DNA from: Paenibacillus tianmuensis
Lineage (GTDB): Bacteria > Bacillota > Bacilli > Paenibacillales > NBRC-103111
Assembly (NCBI RefSeq): GCF_900100345.1
Contig: NZ_FMTT01000009.1
Coordinates: 1-64,000, forward strand
DNA: 64,000 nucleotides
Direction: 5' to 3'
Of the stretch, positions 36,871 through 46,333 are shown one piece after another (within the stretch, counting starts at the first letter, position 1; the number at the start of each line of letters is the position of its first letter). The position numbers and the translations under genes are program-made. The notes under the pieces are model-generated. The model was given only the letters and a program-made list of their open reading frames with translations, did not search any database and had not been told where the DNA came from.

Positions 36871-39800
36871 CGGAAACGATGCTGAAGCCTGAGAACAGCA
36901 CTTGGACGGACGAACAATGGCAGGCCATCGCCGTCCGCGGCCGTTCCACGCTCGTCGCTGCCGCTGCAGGCTCCGGGAAAACGGCCGTGCTGGTCGAGCG
37001 GATTATCCGCCGTATTTCGGACGAGCGCGAGCCGCTTGACGTAGACCGGCTGCTGGTCGCTACGTTCACCAAGGCGGCGGCCGCCGAAATGCGCCACCGG
37101 ATCAGCGAGGCGCTGGAGAAGGCGCTGGCGGACAATCCGGGCTCGGATCACCTGCGCAAGCAGCTTGCGTTGATGCCGCAGGCTTCGATTACGACGCTGC
37201 ACTCTTTTTGTATGGAGGTCATTCAACGGCATTACCAGCGGATCGGACTCGATCCGAACTTCCGAATCGCCAATGAAACGGAAAGCGCGCTGATGCGGCA
37301 GGATTTGCTGGAGGAGCTGTTGGAGGAGAGGTATGGCGAAGCCGATGAAGGTAATTTGTTCTGGCGGCTGGCGGATTCGTTCAGCGGGGATAAAAACGAC
37401 GACGCGCTGTTCTCGCTTGTGCAGCGGCTGTATGACGATTCGCGGAGCCACCCGTGGCCGGAGCATTGGCTGAACGAGTGCGTCCGCATGTTCGAGCGGC
37501 CCGTCGCTTCCGGCGACAACCCGTGGCTGGCGAGCTTGCTAGCGTACGTCCGCTTGGAGCTTCAGGCTATGGCGTCGCGGCTTCGGGAAGCCGTGCGGAT
37601 CGCAGAGCAGCCCGAAGGACCAGCGCCGTATTTGACGAATCTACAAGATGACGGTGTGGTCGTCGGCGAACTGCTGGAGCTGGCTGCCGAAGGCTCGTGG
37701 GAACCGCTGTATCAAGCGTTTCAGGGCGCCGCTTTCGGCAAGCTGAAGGCTTGCCGGGGGGACGGCTTCGACAAAGCGCTTCAGGAGCAAGTGAAGGACA
37801 TGCGGGGCGAGGTCAAAGATCGGCTGAACGAGCTGAAGGAAGAATTGTTCGGACGGACGCCGGAACAGTACGAGGCGGAGCTGCGGACAATGGGACCGCT
37901 TATGGAGGCGCTCTTCGGTCTGGTAATCGATTTCGGCGAGCGCTACCGGACGGCCAAAATGAGCAAGCGGCTCGTCGATTTTGCGGACTTGGAGCATTTT
38001 TGCCTGAAGATCCTCAGCGCCGATGAATCGCTTCCCGAGAAGCCCGCTCCTTCCGACGCAGCACTGGAATACCGGGAGCAGTTCGCCGAGGTGCTGCTGG
38101 ACGAGTATCAGGATACGAACCGTGTGCAGGAAGCGATAGTCCAACTGATCGCCAAGGACACGCCGGGCAACCGGTTTATGGTTGGGGACGTCAAGCAAAG
38201 TGTTTACCGGTTTCGTTTGGCGGAGCCGGGCTTGTTTCAAGAGAAGTACAAAAGCTACCGTACCGACGGCGGCGGGCCGGGGCGGCGCATCGATCTGGCG
38301 CGCAACTTTCGCAGCCGCCGTCAAGTGGTGGACGGCACGAATTTTATTTTTCGCCAGCTGATGCACGGAGATGTCGGCGAGATCGACTACGACGAGCGGG
38401 CGGAGCTCGTCTACGGCGCGGGCTATCCCGAGCCGCCGAACGCAAGCGGCGCATTTGCGGCCGAGCTTGTGCTGATCGACCGGACGCCGCAGGATGCCGG
38501 GGCGCCGGGAGAAAACGCGGGAGATTCCCCGGAGGGCTTTGCCGCCGGGACGGAGGAGTCCGCGGACGATGCGGCAGCCGAGGTGCGCGAGCTGGAGACG
38601 GTACAGCTCGAAGCGCGGTATATCGCGCGGCAAATCCGCGAGATGATGGGAATGGACGGCGGAAGCCGTCGGCAGGTATACGACAAATCCGCCAAAGGCA
38701 TGCGTGACGCCCAGTTCCGGGACATCGTCGTGCTGCTTCGGGCGACGCAGCAGTGGGCGCCTGTCATGATCGAGGAGCTGCGGCAGCAGGGCATTCCCGC
38801 TTACGCGGAGCTGAGCACCGGATATTTTACAGCCGTTGAAGTGCAGATGGTATTGTCGCTGCTCAAAGTGATCGATAATCCGTATCAGGACATTCCGCTT
38901 GCCGCCGTGCTGCGTTCTCCGATCGTGGGGCTCGACGCCGAGGAATTGGCGCATATCCGCATATGCCGGCCGCACGGGGCATACTTCGACGCCGTGAGGG
39001 CCTGCGCGCCGAGAGAGGCTGCAGGTGCCGAAACGGACCGCGAAGACGGGACTGCCGAAACGTTCGCAGCATATGGAACGGGCGAGGAGGAGCCGGCCTG
39101 CGAGAGCGGCGGGACGAGGGACGAATTTCAGCGGAACCCGGAAACGCGGCGCAAGCTGCGGACATTTCTCGACTGGCTCGGGCAGTGGCGGTTGCAGTCG
39201 CAGCAAAGCTCGCTGGCCGATTTAATTTGGGATATTTACCGGAAAACCGGCTATTTCGATTTTGTCGGCGCCATGCCCGGCGGTCCGCAGCGGCAGGCCA
39301 ATTTGCGCGCACTTTACGATCGGGCGCGACAGTACGAAGAGACGTCGTTTCGCGGGCTGTTCCGGTTTTTGCGTTTTGTCGAGCGGATGCAGGACAGAGG
39401 CGGCGATCTGGGAACGGCGAGGGCGCTTGGGGAGCAGGAAGATGTCGTTCGCATCATGACGATCCATAAAAGTAAAGGCTTGGAATTCCCTGTCGTCTTC
39501 GTCGCCGGGATGGCCAAGGCGTTCAACCGGCGGGATTTGACGGACAGCTTTTTGCTGCACAAGGAGCTTGGGTTCGGACCGAAGCTGATGGAGACGGACA
39601 CGCGGGTCAGTTATCCGACCTTGCCGTGGCTGGCGATCCGGCGCAAAATCGAAATGGAAATGCTGGCCGAAGAAATGCGCGTGCTGTATGTGGCGCTGAC
39701 TCGGGCACGGGAGAAGCTTATTCTGATTGCGTCGGTCAAAAATTTGCAGAAGCAGTTGGACGCGTGGGGACGGTTTGTCCTGCACGATCGGCTTGCGCTG

Positions 39801-40868
39801 CCGGACGACGTGCTGGCGGGCGCGCGTTGTTATTTGGACTGGATCGGTCCGGCGCTGATCCGGCATCCTGATGCGGAACCGCTCCGGGAAGCGGGTGCTT
39901 TGGACTATCAGCTCTGGTCGTTTATGGATGGCGAGCCCTCTGAATGGCAGGTGCGCCTGCTGAGGCCGGAGCTGTTCGCCGGGATGTCCCAGGCTGCGGC
40001 GGCGGTGAGCTTCGCCGATACCCGATGGCAGTCGGTGGTCCGGTTGGAGCCGGTCGACGAAACGGAGCGGTGGGAGCACGAAGTATGGCGGCGCTTGTCT
40101 TGGAGCTATCCCCGGGAGGATGCGACGCGGGTGCTGTCCAAAACGTCCGTTACGGAGCTGAAGCGGCATTCGGAGCACCGGAAGCTGCTTGAGCTGCTGT
40201 CGGACGAGCCGTCTGCAGCATTGTGGCCGGGAATCGGGGCGGATTCCGGAGAAGCGGTAACGGAAGAAAGGTCCGGGCGGGGGGCCGATAGCGGGGCTTT
40301 TCATAAAGTGATTGTCCGAAGGCCGCGCTTTATGGAGCGAAGCGGGCCGAATGCTGCCGAGCGCGGAACGGTGTTTCATACGGTGATGCAGCATATGCCG
40401 ATGGATCGCCTTCCTTCGGAATCCGACGTCCGCGAGCTGTTGGCCTCTCTGGTGCAGCGCGAGCTGCTGACGGAGGAGCAGTGCGGTCTGGTTGACCCTG
40501 CGGTGATCGTGACGTTCTTTGAAAGCGAGCTGGGACGGCGTTTGCTTCACGCCAAGCGGGTGCACCGGGAAACGCCGTTCAGCTTTGGGCTGCCTGCGCG
40601 AGACGTCTACGGCCCAGAGCGGGGCGGTTTATCGGATGAGACGGTGATGCTGCAGGGCGTAATCGATTGTCTGATCGACGAAGGCGACGGCCTCGTGCTG
40701 GTGGATTTCAAGACGGACCAGTTAAAAGGCGCTTCTCCGCTCCGGCTGGCGGAAAAATACAGGCTGCAGCTTGACTTGTACGCCAGAGCCGTCGAGACAA
40801 TCTGGAAGCGGCCGGTAACCGGAAAATATATCTTTTTATTCGACGGCGCTCATGTGGTGCAGCTGTGA
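36867..40868 (+). CDS. addA: AddA, helicase-nuclease subunit
   Basis: 1333-residue UvrD-like helicase with C-terminal nuclease; partner of AddB. Walker A AAAGSGKTAVLVERI is at residues 32-46. Further helicase motifs are ATFTKAAAAEMRHRI, LLDEYQDTNRVQE, MTIHKSKGLEFPVVF and LYVALTRAREKL. The nuclease motif is LVDFKTDQL near the C-terminus. Acidic, low-complexity inserts (around 545-570 and 710-750, such as ETDREDGTAETF) make it about 100 residues longer than B. subtilis AddA. It starts inside the addB stop. Confidence 0.96.
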   Translation: MTETMLKPENSTWTDEQWQAIAVRGRSTLVAAAAGSGKTAVLVERIIRRISDEREPLDVDRLLVATFTKAAAAEMRHRISEALEKALADNPGSDHLRKQLALMPQASITTLHSFCMEVIQRHYQRIGLDPNFRIANETESALMRQDLLEELLEERYGEADEGNLFWRLADSFSGDKNDDALFSLVQRLYDDSRSHPWPEHWLNECVRMFERPVASGDNPWLASLLAYVRLELQAMASRLREAVRIAEQPEGPAPYLTNLQDDGVVVGELLELAAEGSWEPLYQAFQGAAFGKLKACRGDGFDKALQEQVKDMRGEVKDRLNELKEELFGRTPEQYEAELRTMGPLMEALFGLVIDFGERYRTAKMSKRLVDFADLEHFCLKILSADESLPEKPAPSDAALEYREQFAEVLLDEYQDTNRVQEAIVQLIAKDTPGNRFMVGDVKQSVYRFRLAEPGLFQEKYKSYRTDGGGPGRRIDLARNFRSRRQVVDGTNFIFRQLMHGDVGEIDYDERAELVYGAGYPEPPNASGAFAAELVLIDRTPQDAGAPGENAGDSPEGFAAGTEESADDAAAEVRELETVQLEARYIARQIREMMGMDGGSRRQVYDKSAKGMRDAQFRDIVVLLRATQQWAPVMIEELRQQGIPAYAELSTGYFTAVEVQMVLSLLKVIDNPYQDIPLAAVLRSPIVGLDAEELAHIRICRPHGAYFDAVRACAPREAAGAETDREDGTAETFAAYGTGEEEPACESGGTRDEFQRNPETRRKLRTFLDWLGQWRLQSQQSSLADLIWDIYRKTGYFDFVGAMPGGPQRQANLRALYDRARQYEETSFRGLFRFLRFVERMQDRGGDLGTARALGEQEDVVRIMTIHKSKGLEFPVVFVAGMAKAFNRRDLTDSFLLHKELGFGPKLMETDTRVSYPTLPWLAIRRKIEMEMLAEEMRVLYVALTRAREKLILIASVKNLQKQLDAWGRFVLHDRLALPDDVLAGARCYLDWIGPALIRHPDAEPLREAGALDYQLWSFMDGEPSEWQVRLLRPELFAGMSQAAAAVSFADTRWQSVVRLEPVDETERWEHEVWRRLSWSYPREDATRVLSKTSVTELKRHSEHRKLLELLSDEPSAALWPGIGADSGEAVTEERSGRGADSGAFHKVIVRRPRFMERSGPNAAERGTVFHTVMQHMPMDRLPSESDVRELLASLVQRELLTEEQCGLVDPAVIVTFFESELGRRLLHAKRVHRETPFSFGLPARDVYGPERGGLSDETVMLQGVIDCLIDEGDGLVLVDFKTDQLKGASPLRLAEKYRLQLDLYARAVETIWKRPVTGKYIFLFDGAHVVQL

Positions 40869-40940
40869 ATAAAAGTACGAGTGGAAGCAGACGCACGATA
40901 TGAGCGGGCGTCGACCATGGAAGCGGGAGCAAGACATAGA

Positions 40941-40958
40941 GCTTGGCTTAAGCCAAGC
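40941..40958. repeat. palindrome before sbcD
   Basis: GCTTGGCTTAAGCCAAGC is a perfect 18-nt palindrome, flanked by GGAGC/GCTCC that can extend the stem. There is no T run; role unknown. Confidence 0.5.
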
Positions 40959-40999
40959 GCCGCTCCATTGCGCCGCTATTAGGGAAGGAAGGAAAAGCT

Positions 41000-42178
41000 A
41001 TGCGGATATTGCATACGGCGGATTGGCATTTCGGCCGGACGCTGGAAGGAAGAAGCCGGCTCGCCGAGCAGGAAGCGTTCGTCGACGAGCTGGCCCTTCT
41101 TGTGAAGGACCAGCAGATCGATCTGGTGCTGCTGGCAGGAGACGTTTACGATTCGGTGAATCCTCCGGCCGCCGCCGAGCAGTTGTTTTACGATGCGCTG
41201 GCGCGTCTGTCGGATCAAGGCCAGCGGCCGGTGTACGTCATTGCGGGCAACCACGATCACCCTGACCGGCTGGCTGCCGCCGACCCGCTGGCACACAAAC
41301 TTGGCGTCACGCTGGTCGGTCTGCCGGAAGCGCGGGTGCATACGGTGGACATCCGGCGCACGGGCGAAACGGCGGTGCTGTTCGCGCTGCCGTATCCGTC
41401 CGAGTCGCGGCTGCGCGAGCTCCTGTCGGAGGAGGCCGACGAGACGCTGCTGCGGACCGTCTACTCCGAGCGGGTGCGGCATATCGTCGCGGAGCAGGCA
41501 AAGCATTACCGCGCTGATACGGTCAATTTGCTCATGAGCCATCTGTATGTGCTAGGCGGGCAGGAAACGGAATCGGAGCGGCCGATTCAAGTCGGAGGCG
41601 CTTATACGGTAGATACGTCGGCGCTGGAAGCCGGGGCGCAGTACGTTGCTCTCGGCCATTTGCACCGGCCGCAATTTTTGAAGTCAGAGACGACGACGAT
41701 TCGCTACAGCGGCTCGCCGCTCGCCTACAGCTTCTCGGAGGCCGGGCAGGCCAAATCGGTCACGGTGCTCGATCTAAAGCCGGGCGCGGCTCCCCAATTG
41801 GAAGAAATCTTCCTCTCCAGCGGACGTCCGCTTGTGGAATGGAAAGCCAAGGGCGGGCTCGCGGAGGTGCATCGTTGGCTGGACGAAGGCAAGGACGCCA
41901 ACGCTTGGATCGATCTGGAGGTTCACTTGCAGGAGACGATGTCGATGGAGCAGCTGCACCGGCTGCGGCTGGCCCGGGACGGGTTTATTCATATCCGGCC
42001 GGTGTACCCGGATCTGGAGACGTCGCTGCAGGAAGCCGTCTCGGCGACGAAGCTGCCGATGGACGAGCTGTTCCGCTGCTTTTACGAGCGGCAGACCGGC
42101 GGGGCGCAGCCCGAGCCGGAGCTGCTCCGGCTGTTTCTGGAGCTGTTACATACGGAGGAAGATGATCCGGCCGTGTAG
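41000..42178 (+). CDS. sbcD: exonuclease subunit SbcD (Mre11-like)
   Basis: 392-residue metallophosphoesterase nuclease. Mn-binding motifs run in order: HTADWHFG (residues 5-12), LAGDVYD, IAGNHDHPDR, and LMSHLYVLGG with the later ALGHLHRPQ. With SbcC it cleaves DNA hairpins and blocked ends. The ATG at 41000 has AGGAAGGAAAAG upstream. Position after addAB groups the double-strand-break genes, as in B. subtilis. Confidence 0.95.
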   Translation: MRILHTADWHFGRTLEGRSRLAEQEAFVDELALLVKDQQIDLVLLAGDVYDSVNPPAAAEQLFYDALARLSDQGQRPVYVIAGNHDHPDRLAAADPLAHKLGVTLVGLPEARVHTVDIRRTGETAVLFALPYPSESRLRELLSEEADETLLRTVYSERVRHIVAEQAKHYRADTVNLLMSHLYVLGGQETESERPIQVGGAYTVDTSALEAGAQYVALGHLHRPQFLKSETTTIRYSGSPLAYSFSEAGQAKSVTVLDLKPGAAPQLEEIFLSSGRPLVEWKAKGGLAEVHRWLDEGKDANAWIDLEVHLQETMSMEQLHRLRLARDGFIHIRPVYPDLETSLQEAVSATKLPMDELFRCFYERQTGGAQPEPELLRLFLELLHTEEDDPAV

Positions 42179-42217
42179 CCGGATAGTTATAGAGTTGATT
42201 GGAGAGGGGGCTTGCTC

Positions 42218-45200
42218 ATGCGGCCGATTCATATGCAAATCGCGGGGCTGCAAAGCTACCGGGAAGCGCAGGACATCGATTTCAGCGCGCTGACGGGCGC
42301 GGGGGTCTTCGGCATCTTCGGGCCGACGGGCAGCGGCAAGTCGACGCTGCTCGATGCGATGACGCTGGCCTTGTTCGGGAAGGTGGAGCGGGCGCAGGGC
42401 GGCACGCAGGCGATCATGAACCAGGCGGAGCAGACGTTGTCCGTCTCGTTTACCTTCGAGCTGGGGCATGCGCTCGGCGTCAAGCGCTACCGCGTCGACC
42501 GCCAATTCAAGCGGGGCGGCGACGTCTCGGTGCTAGGCAGCCTGTGCCGGCTGATTCAGTACCGGGACGACGAAGCGGTCGTGTTGGCCGACAAGGCGGG
42601 CGAGGTCAATCAGCGGATTCAGGATATTTTGGGCTTGTCGATGGCCGATTTTACCCGGGCGGTCGTGCTGCCGCAAGGGAAGTTTGCGGAGTTTCTAACG
42701 CTGACGGGCAAAGACCGGCGGGCGATGCTTCAGCGTTTGTTCCATCTGGAGCCGTACGGCGACCGGCTGAGCGCGAAAACTGCCGCCCGTTTCAAGGAAA
42801 CGGACGTGGCGATCCGGGCGCTCCAAGCGGAGCAGCAGGGCCTCGGCGACGCCTCGCAAGCGGCGCTGGCGCAGGCCGAGCAGCGGCTCGCGGAAACGCG
42901 CGAAGCCGCCCGCGGACTGCGCGAGCGGCTCGCCGCCTGCGAGCGCCGCGCCGCGGAGCTGCGCGCCGTGCGCGAGCTGCAGCGCGAGCGCGCGTCGCTG
43001 GCCGCGCGCCAGGCCGCGCTGGCCGCGCAGACGCCGCGCGTGGCGCAGCTCGCGGCGCGCCTCGCCCGCGCGGCGCAGGCCGAGCGGCTGCGCCCGCTCG
43101 TGCGCCGGCGCAGCGCCGCAGAGGCGCAGCTCGCGCAGCAGCGCGGCGCTGCCCGCGCCGCCGCGGAGGCGCTCGGCGCCGCGCAGGGCGCGCTCGCCGC
43201 AGCGCAGGCGGCGCACGCTGCCGCGCGCGAAGCGCTGGCCGCGCAGGAGGCGCCGCTGGCTGCGCGGCTCGAGCAGCTGCGCCAGGCCGCGCAGCTCGCG
43301 GCCGAGCTCGCCGCGGCGCGCGAGCGGCTGGCCGCGCTGGCCGCCGAAGGCGGGCGCCGCGAGGTGCAGCTGGCGACGCTGTGCGCGGAGCAGACGCGCG
43401 AGCGCGAGCTGCGCGAGAAGGCGCTGCAGCGGCAGGCGCAGCTGCGCGACGAGCTGAAGCGGGCGGAGGTGCCCGCCGCGCACCGCGAGCGCCTGCAGGA
43501 GGCGCTGCAGGACAAGCGCGAGCTGGAGCGGCTTGCGAAGCAGGAGGCGGAGCAGCAGGCGGAAACGAGCCGCCTGCAGGCGGAGCTGCAGCGGCTGAGT
43601 CAGGCGGAGGCGTCGCTGCAAGCGGCGCAGCGGGAATGGGAGCTGCGCGCCGAGGAGTGGGCGAAGGAACTGCTCGCGGCTTATCGGGCGTCGCGGGAGA
43701 CGGAAAGCCGGCTGACGGGGCTGGAGAGCCGCATCGCGGAGGAGATGGCGCACCGCCGCAAAGCTCAGCAGCAAGCGGAGCTGTCGGCAATGGCCGAGGC
43801 GCTGGCGGCGCACCTGCATCACGGCGGAGCTTGCCTGGTTTGCGGCTCCGTGGCGCATCCAAATCCGGCGCTGCCGCAGGCCGTGGGAGCCTCGAACGGG
43901 AATTCGCCTGCGCGGCAAGACGAAGCGGCAATGCTGGAGCGGCAGCAGAACGAAGCCCGTGAAAGCCGGTTTGCGGTCCAAGGCCATTTGCAGTCGCTGC
44001 AAGCGCTGGAAACACAGTGGCGGCAGGCGGTGGAGGAAGAGCCGCAAGGGCTGCCCGCTGCGCTAGGCGAAGCGGCCGTCTCCTCGGCTATTACCGCAAC
44101 GGAATCTTCCGCGGACAACGCGCAGCCCGGCATCGCCGGCGAACGGATTGCGGAAACGCTGTGGGCAGCGGCGGAATCTGCTGCGGAGGTCGGTCGCCAG
44201 ATTCAGCGGCTGCAAGTGAAGCTTCAAGAGCTGCTGCAAAGCAAGCGACAGTTGGACAAGCAGCGGCATGACGGAGAAGCGCGCAAGCAAACGGCGCAAA
44301 CGCTGTTCGACGCCCATGCGGCCAAAGCGGGCGAGACCCGCGAAGCGCTGAACGCCGTCCGTGCCGGCTGGCAGGCCAAATTTCCGGAGTTCCGGCCGGA
44401 CGAGCTGGAAGAGCTGGCGGAGCGGCTGAAGCGTCAGGATCAACTGGCGGAGGAACTGCGGGGCCGCTTGGACAAAAGCGTGGAGTTTTTGGACGAGAAG
44501 CGGAACCGGATGGAGCAGCTCCAGCAGGAGCTGAGCGAGGCCGAGAAAGAATCCGTCCGGTTAGCGGCGGAACGGCAAGCGCTTGAGCAGCAGACGGGAC
44601 AACAGGCGGAGCGGCTGCGGGCTTGGGTAGGAGACGAAGACGCTTCCGCATTGGCTGCCAAGGCGCAGGCGGAGCTGCACAAGCTGCGCACCGAAGCACA
44701 ACGGTCTGTGCAACTGCTCGAAAAAGCGCAGGCCCGCCAGCAGGCCGAATCGCAGGCGGAAGCCGCGGCGCGCCAAGCGGCCGAATCGGCTCGGCTCGCT
44801 TACGAGGAAGCGGAAGCGGAATGGACGCAGCAAGCGTCCGCGGAAGGCTTCGCGACGGCAGACGAAGTGATGCAAGCGCTGGTCGAACCGGAGCAGCAGC
44901 AGGCATGGGCTGCCGAAGTGGAAGCCCACGGAAAGCAGGAGCACCAGCTCGCCGCGCGGCAAGCGGAGCTTGACGCCGAGCTGGCGGGACGGCAGGTCAC
45001 CGAAGAAGAGTGGATAGCGCTGGAGGAAGAGCTGGCCTGGTGCAAAGCCGAGGACGAAGCGGCGCTGCAGGCGACGGCCAAAGCGGAGCGCGACCACGAG
45101 GAGCTGCAGGCGAAGCATGCCCGGTGGAGCGAACTGGAGGCGGAGCGGGAGAAAAGCCAGCAGGAGCTGTCCCTGCTTGGCAAATTGCAAAGCGTGCTGC

Positions 45201-45676
45201 GCGGCAACGCCTTCGTCGAATTTTTGGCGGAGGAGCAGCTCATACACGTCAGCCGTGTGGCATCGGAACGGCTCGGTCAGCTGACACGGCAAAAATATGC
45301 GATCGAGGTCGACTCCGGCGGCGGCTTCGTCATCCGCGACAACGCGAATGGCGGCGTGAAGCGACCAGTGACCACCTTGTCCGGCGGCGAAACGTTCCTG
45401 ACCTCGCTGTCGCTATCGCTCGCCCTTTCGACGCAAATCCAGCTGAAGGGAGAGCATCCGCTCGAATTTTTCTTCCTGGACGAAGGGTTCGGCACGCTGG
45501 ACCAAGAGCTGCTCGACACGGTTATCACCGCGCTGGAAAAGCTGCATTTGGACAAGCTGACCGTCGGCGTCATCAGCCACGTGCCGGAGCTGCGAGCGCG
45601 GCTGCCGCGCAGGCTGGTCGTTCACCCCGCCGAGCCGAACGGACGAGGCAGCCGGGTGACGCTGGAAACGATGTAG
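42218..45676 (+). CDS. sbcC: exonuclease subunit SbcC (Rad50-like)
   Basis: 1152-residue SMC-like ATPase. Walker A GPTGSGKST is at residues 35-43. Two long coiled-coil arms flank the zinc hook CLVC (Cys539, Cys542). The C-terminal half has TTLSGGETFLTSLSLSLALS (signature) and FFLDEGFGTLD (Walker B). It works with SbcD, encoded 39 nt upstream. Start ATG 42218 has GGAGAGGGGG about 7 nt upstream. Bases 42880-43520 are extremely GC-rich and encode an Ala/Arg/Glu/Leu-only coiled coil, so other frames stay open there by chance. Confidence 0.95.
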   Translation: MRPIHMQIAGLQSYREAQDIDFSALTGAGVFGIFGPTGSGKSTLLDAMTLALFGKVERAQGGTQAIMNQAEQTLSVSFTFELGHALGVKRYRVDRQFKRGGDVSVLGSLCRLIQYRDDEAVVLADKAGEVNQRIQDILGLSMADFTRAVVLPQGKFAEFLTLTGKDRRAMLQRLFHLEPYGDRLSAKTAARFKETDVAIRALQAEQQGLGDASQAALAQAEQRLAETREAARGLRERLAACERRAAELRAVRELQRERASLAARQAALAAQTPRVAQLAARLARAAQAERLRPLVRRRSAAEAQLAQQRGAARAAAEALGAAQGALAAAQAAHAAAREALAAQEAPLAARLEQLRQAAQLAAELAAARERLAALAAEGGRREVQLATLCAEQTRERELREKALQRQAQLRDELKRAEVPAAHRERLQEALQDKRELERLAKQEAEQQAETSRLQAELQRLSQAEASLQAAQREWELRAEEWAKELLAAYRASRETESRLTGLESRIAEEMAHRRKAQQQAELSAMAEALAAHLHHGGACLVCGSVAHPNPALPQAVGASNGNSPARQDEAAMLERQQNEARESRFAVQGHLQSLQALETQWRQAVEEEPQGLPAALGEAAVSSAITATESSADNAQPGIAGERIAETLWAAAESAAEVGRQIQRLQVKLQELLQSKRQLDKQRHDGEARKQTAQTLFDAHAAKAGETREALNAVRAGWQAKFPEFRPDELEELAERLKRQDQLAEELRGRLDKSVEFLDEKRNRMEQLQQELSEAEKESVRLAAERQALEQQTGQQAERLRAWVGDEDASALAAKAQAELHKLRTEAQRSVQLLEKAQARQQAESQAEAAARQAAESARLAYEEAEAEWTQQASAEGFATADEVMQALVEPEQQQAWAAEVEAHGKQEHQLAARQAELDAELAGRQVTEEEWIALEEELAWCKAEDEAALQATAKAERDHEELQAKHARWSELEAEREKSQQELSLLGKLQSVLRGNAFVEFLAEEQLIHVSRVASERLGQLTRQKYAIEVDSGGGFVIRDNANGGVKRPVTTLSGGETFLTSLSLSLALSTQIQLKGEHPLEFFFLDEGFGTLDQELLDTVITALEKLHLDKLTVGVISHVPELRARLPRRLVVHPAEPNGRGSRVTLETM

Positions 45677-45785
45677 CATACTTCTACGCGGACGGTCATA
45701 GCTAATGATAGAATAAATAGAACAAGCTGCAGCGCAAGGGAATGACCATCACCAATCGCAAGCCGGACCGTCCGGGGAGCACGGC

Positions 45786-46241
45786 ATGAACCGCCGAAGC
45801 GCGCGCGGCTTGCTTGCGACGCAGATAGCCCCGCCATTCGGGATCGACCTAGTGGCCGACGCGATCCCGGAAGGCTCGGTTCTTGAACTCGCAGTCTATA
45901 ATCGCGAAGGACAGAAGAGCGGCTCCCGTTCGTTTCCGATCACCTCCAGAATTTCCGTCGATGTGGACGGAAAAGCCGTGCCGTTCGAGCAGCCTCCGGT
46001 TCTGATCGAGGGCAATACGTTGACACCGCTGCGCGCGATTTTTGAAGCGATGGGGGCGAAGGTGGAATGGGACGAGGCGACCCGGACGGCCATAGGGAAA
46101 AAAGGCTCGACGACCGTCACTGTGCTCTCAACGGAGCAAAAGTCGCCGTCCGATACCAAACCGGGGCCGCTTCAGGCGGTCGGCGCATGGCTTGGCTGGG
46201 TGGTGCAGCAGCTAACCAAGCTTTGGAACGATCTGATATAA
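45786..46241 (+). CDS. stalk-domain (copper amine oxidase N-like) protein
   Basis: 151-residue protein. The central segment ISVDVDGKAVPFEQPP, then GNTLTPLRAIFEAMGAKVEW, is the 'stalk' domain known from many Paenibacillus surface proteins. These normally have a signal peptide; none is visible here, and the N-terminus (MNRRSARGLLATQIAPP) is hydrophilic, so the gene may be truncated or the export signal lost. The start has GGGGAG 6 nt upstream. A 15-codon frame (45742-45789) overlaps its ATG by ATGA. It is convergent with the oxidoreductase. Confidence 0.6.
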   Translation: MNRRSARGLLATQIAPPFGIDLVADAIPEGSVLELAVYNREGQKSGSRSFPITSRISVDVDGKAVPFEQPPVLIEGNTLTPLRAIFEAMGAKVEWDEATRTAIGKKGSTTVTVLSTEQKSPSDTKPGPLQAVGAWLGWVVQQLTKLWNDLI

Positions 46242-46254
46242 CGATTGAATTGCC

Positions 46255-46312
46255 AAAAAAGCTCGAACGGCCGGTTCCGCCTTTCACAGAACCGAGCCAT
46301 TCGAGCTTTATA
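46255..46312. terminator. terminator between convergent stalk-domain and oxidoreductase genes
   Basis: AAAGCTCGAA-C-GGC-C-GGTTC pairs with GAACC-GA-GCC-AT-TCGAGCTTT. On the minus strand it ends in six T, so it mainly serves the oxidoreductase. Confidence 0.85.
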
Positions 46313-46333
46313 TTTCGCACGTCTATAATCGGA

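Noticed and set aside
42199-43962. 587-codon open frame overlapping sbcC in another frame
   Set aside because: It is rich in Ala/Gly/Arg only, has no domain, and arises from the high GC of the sbcC coiled coil.
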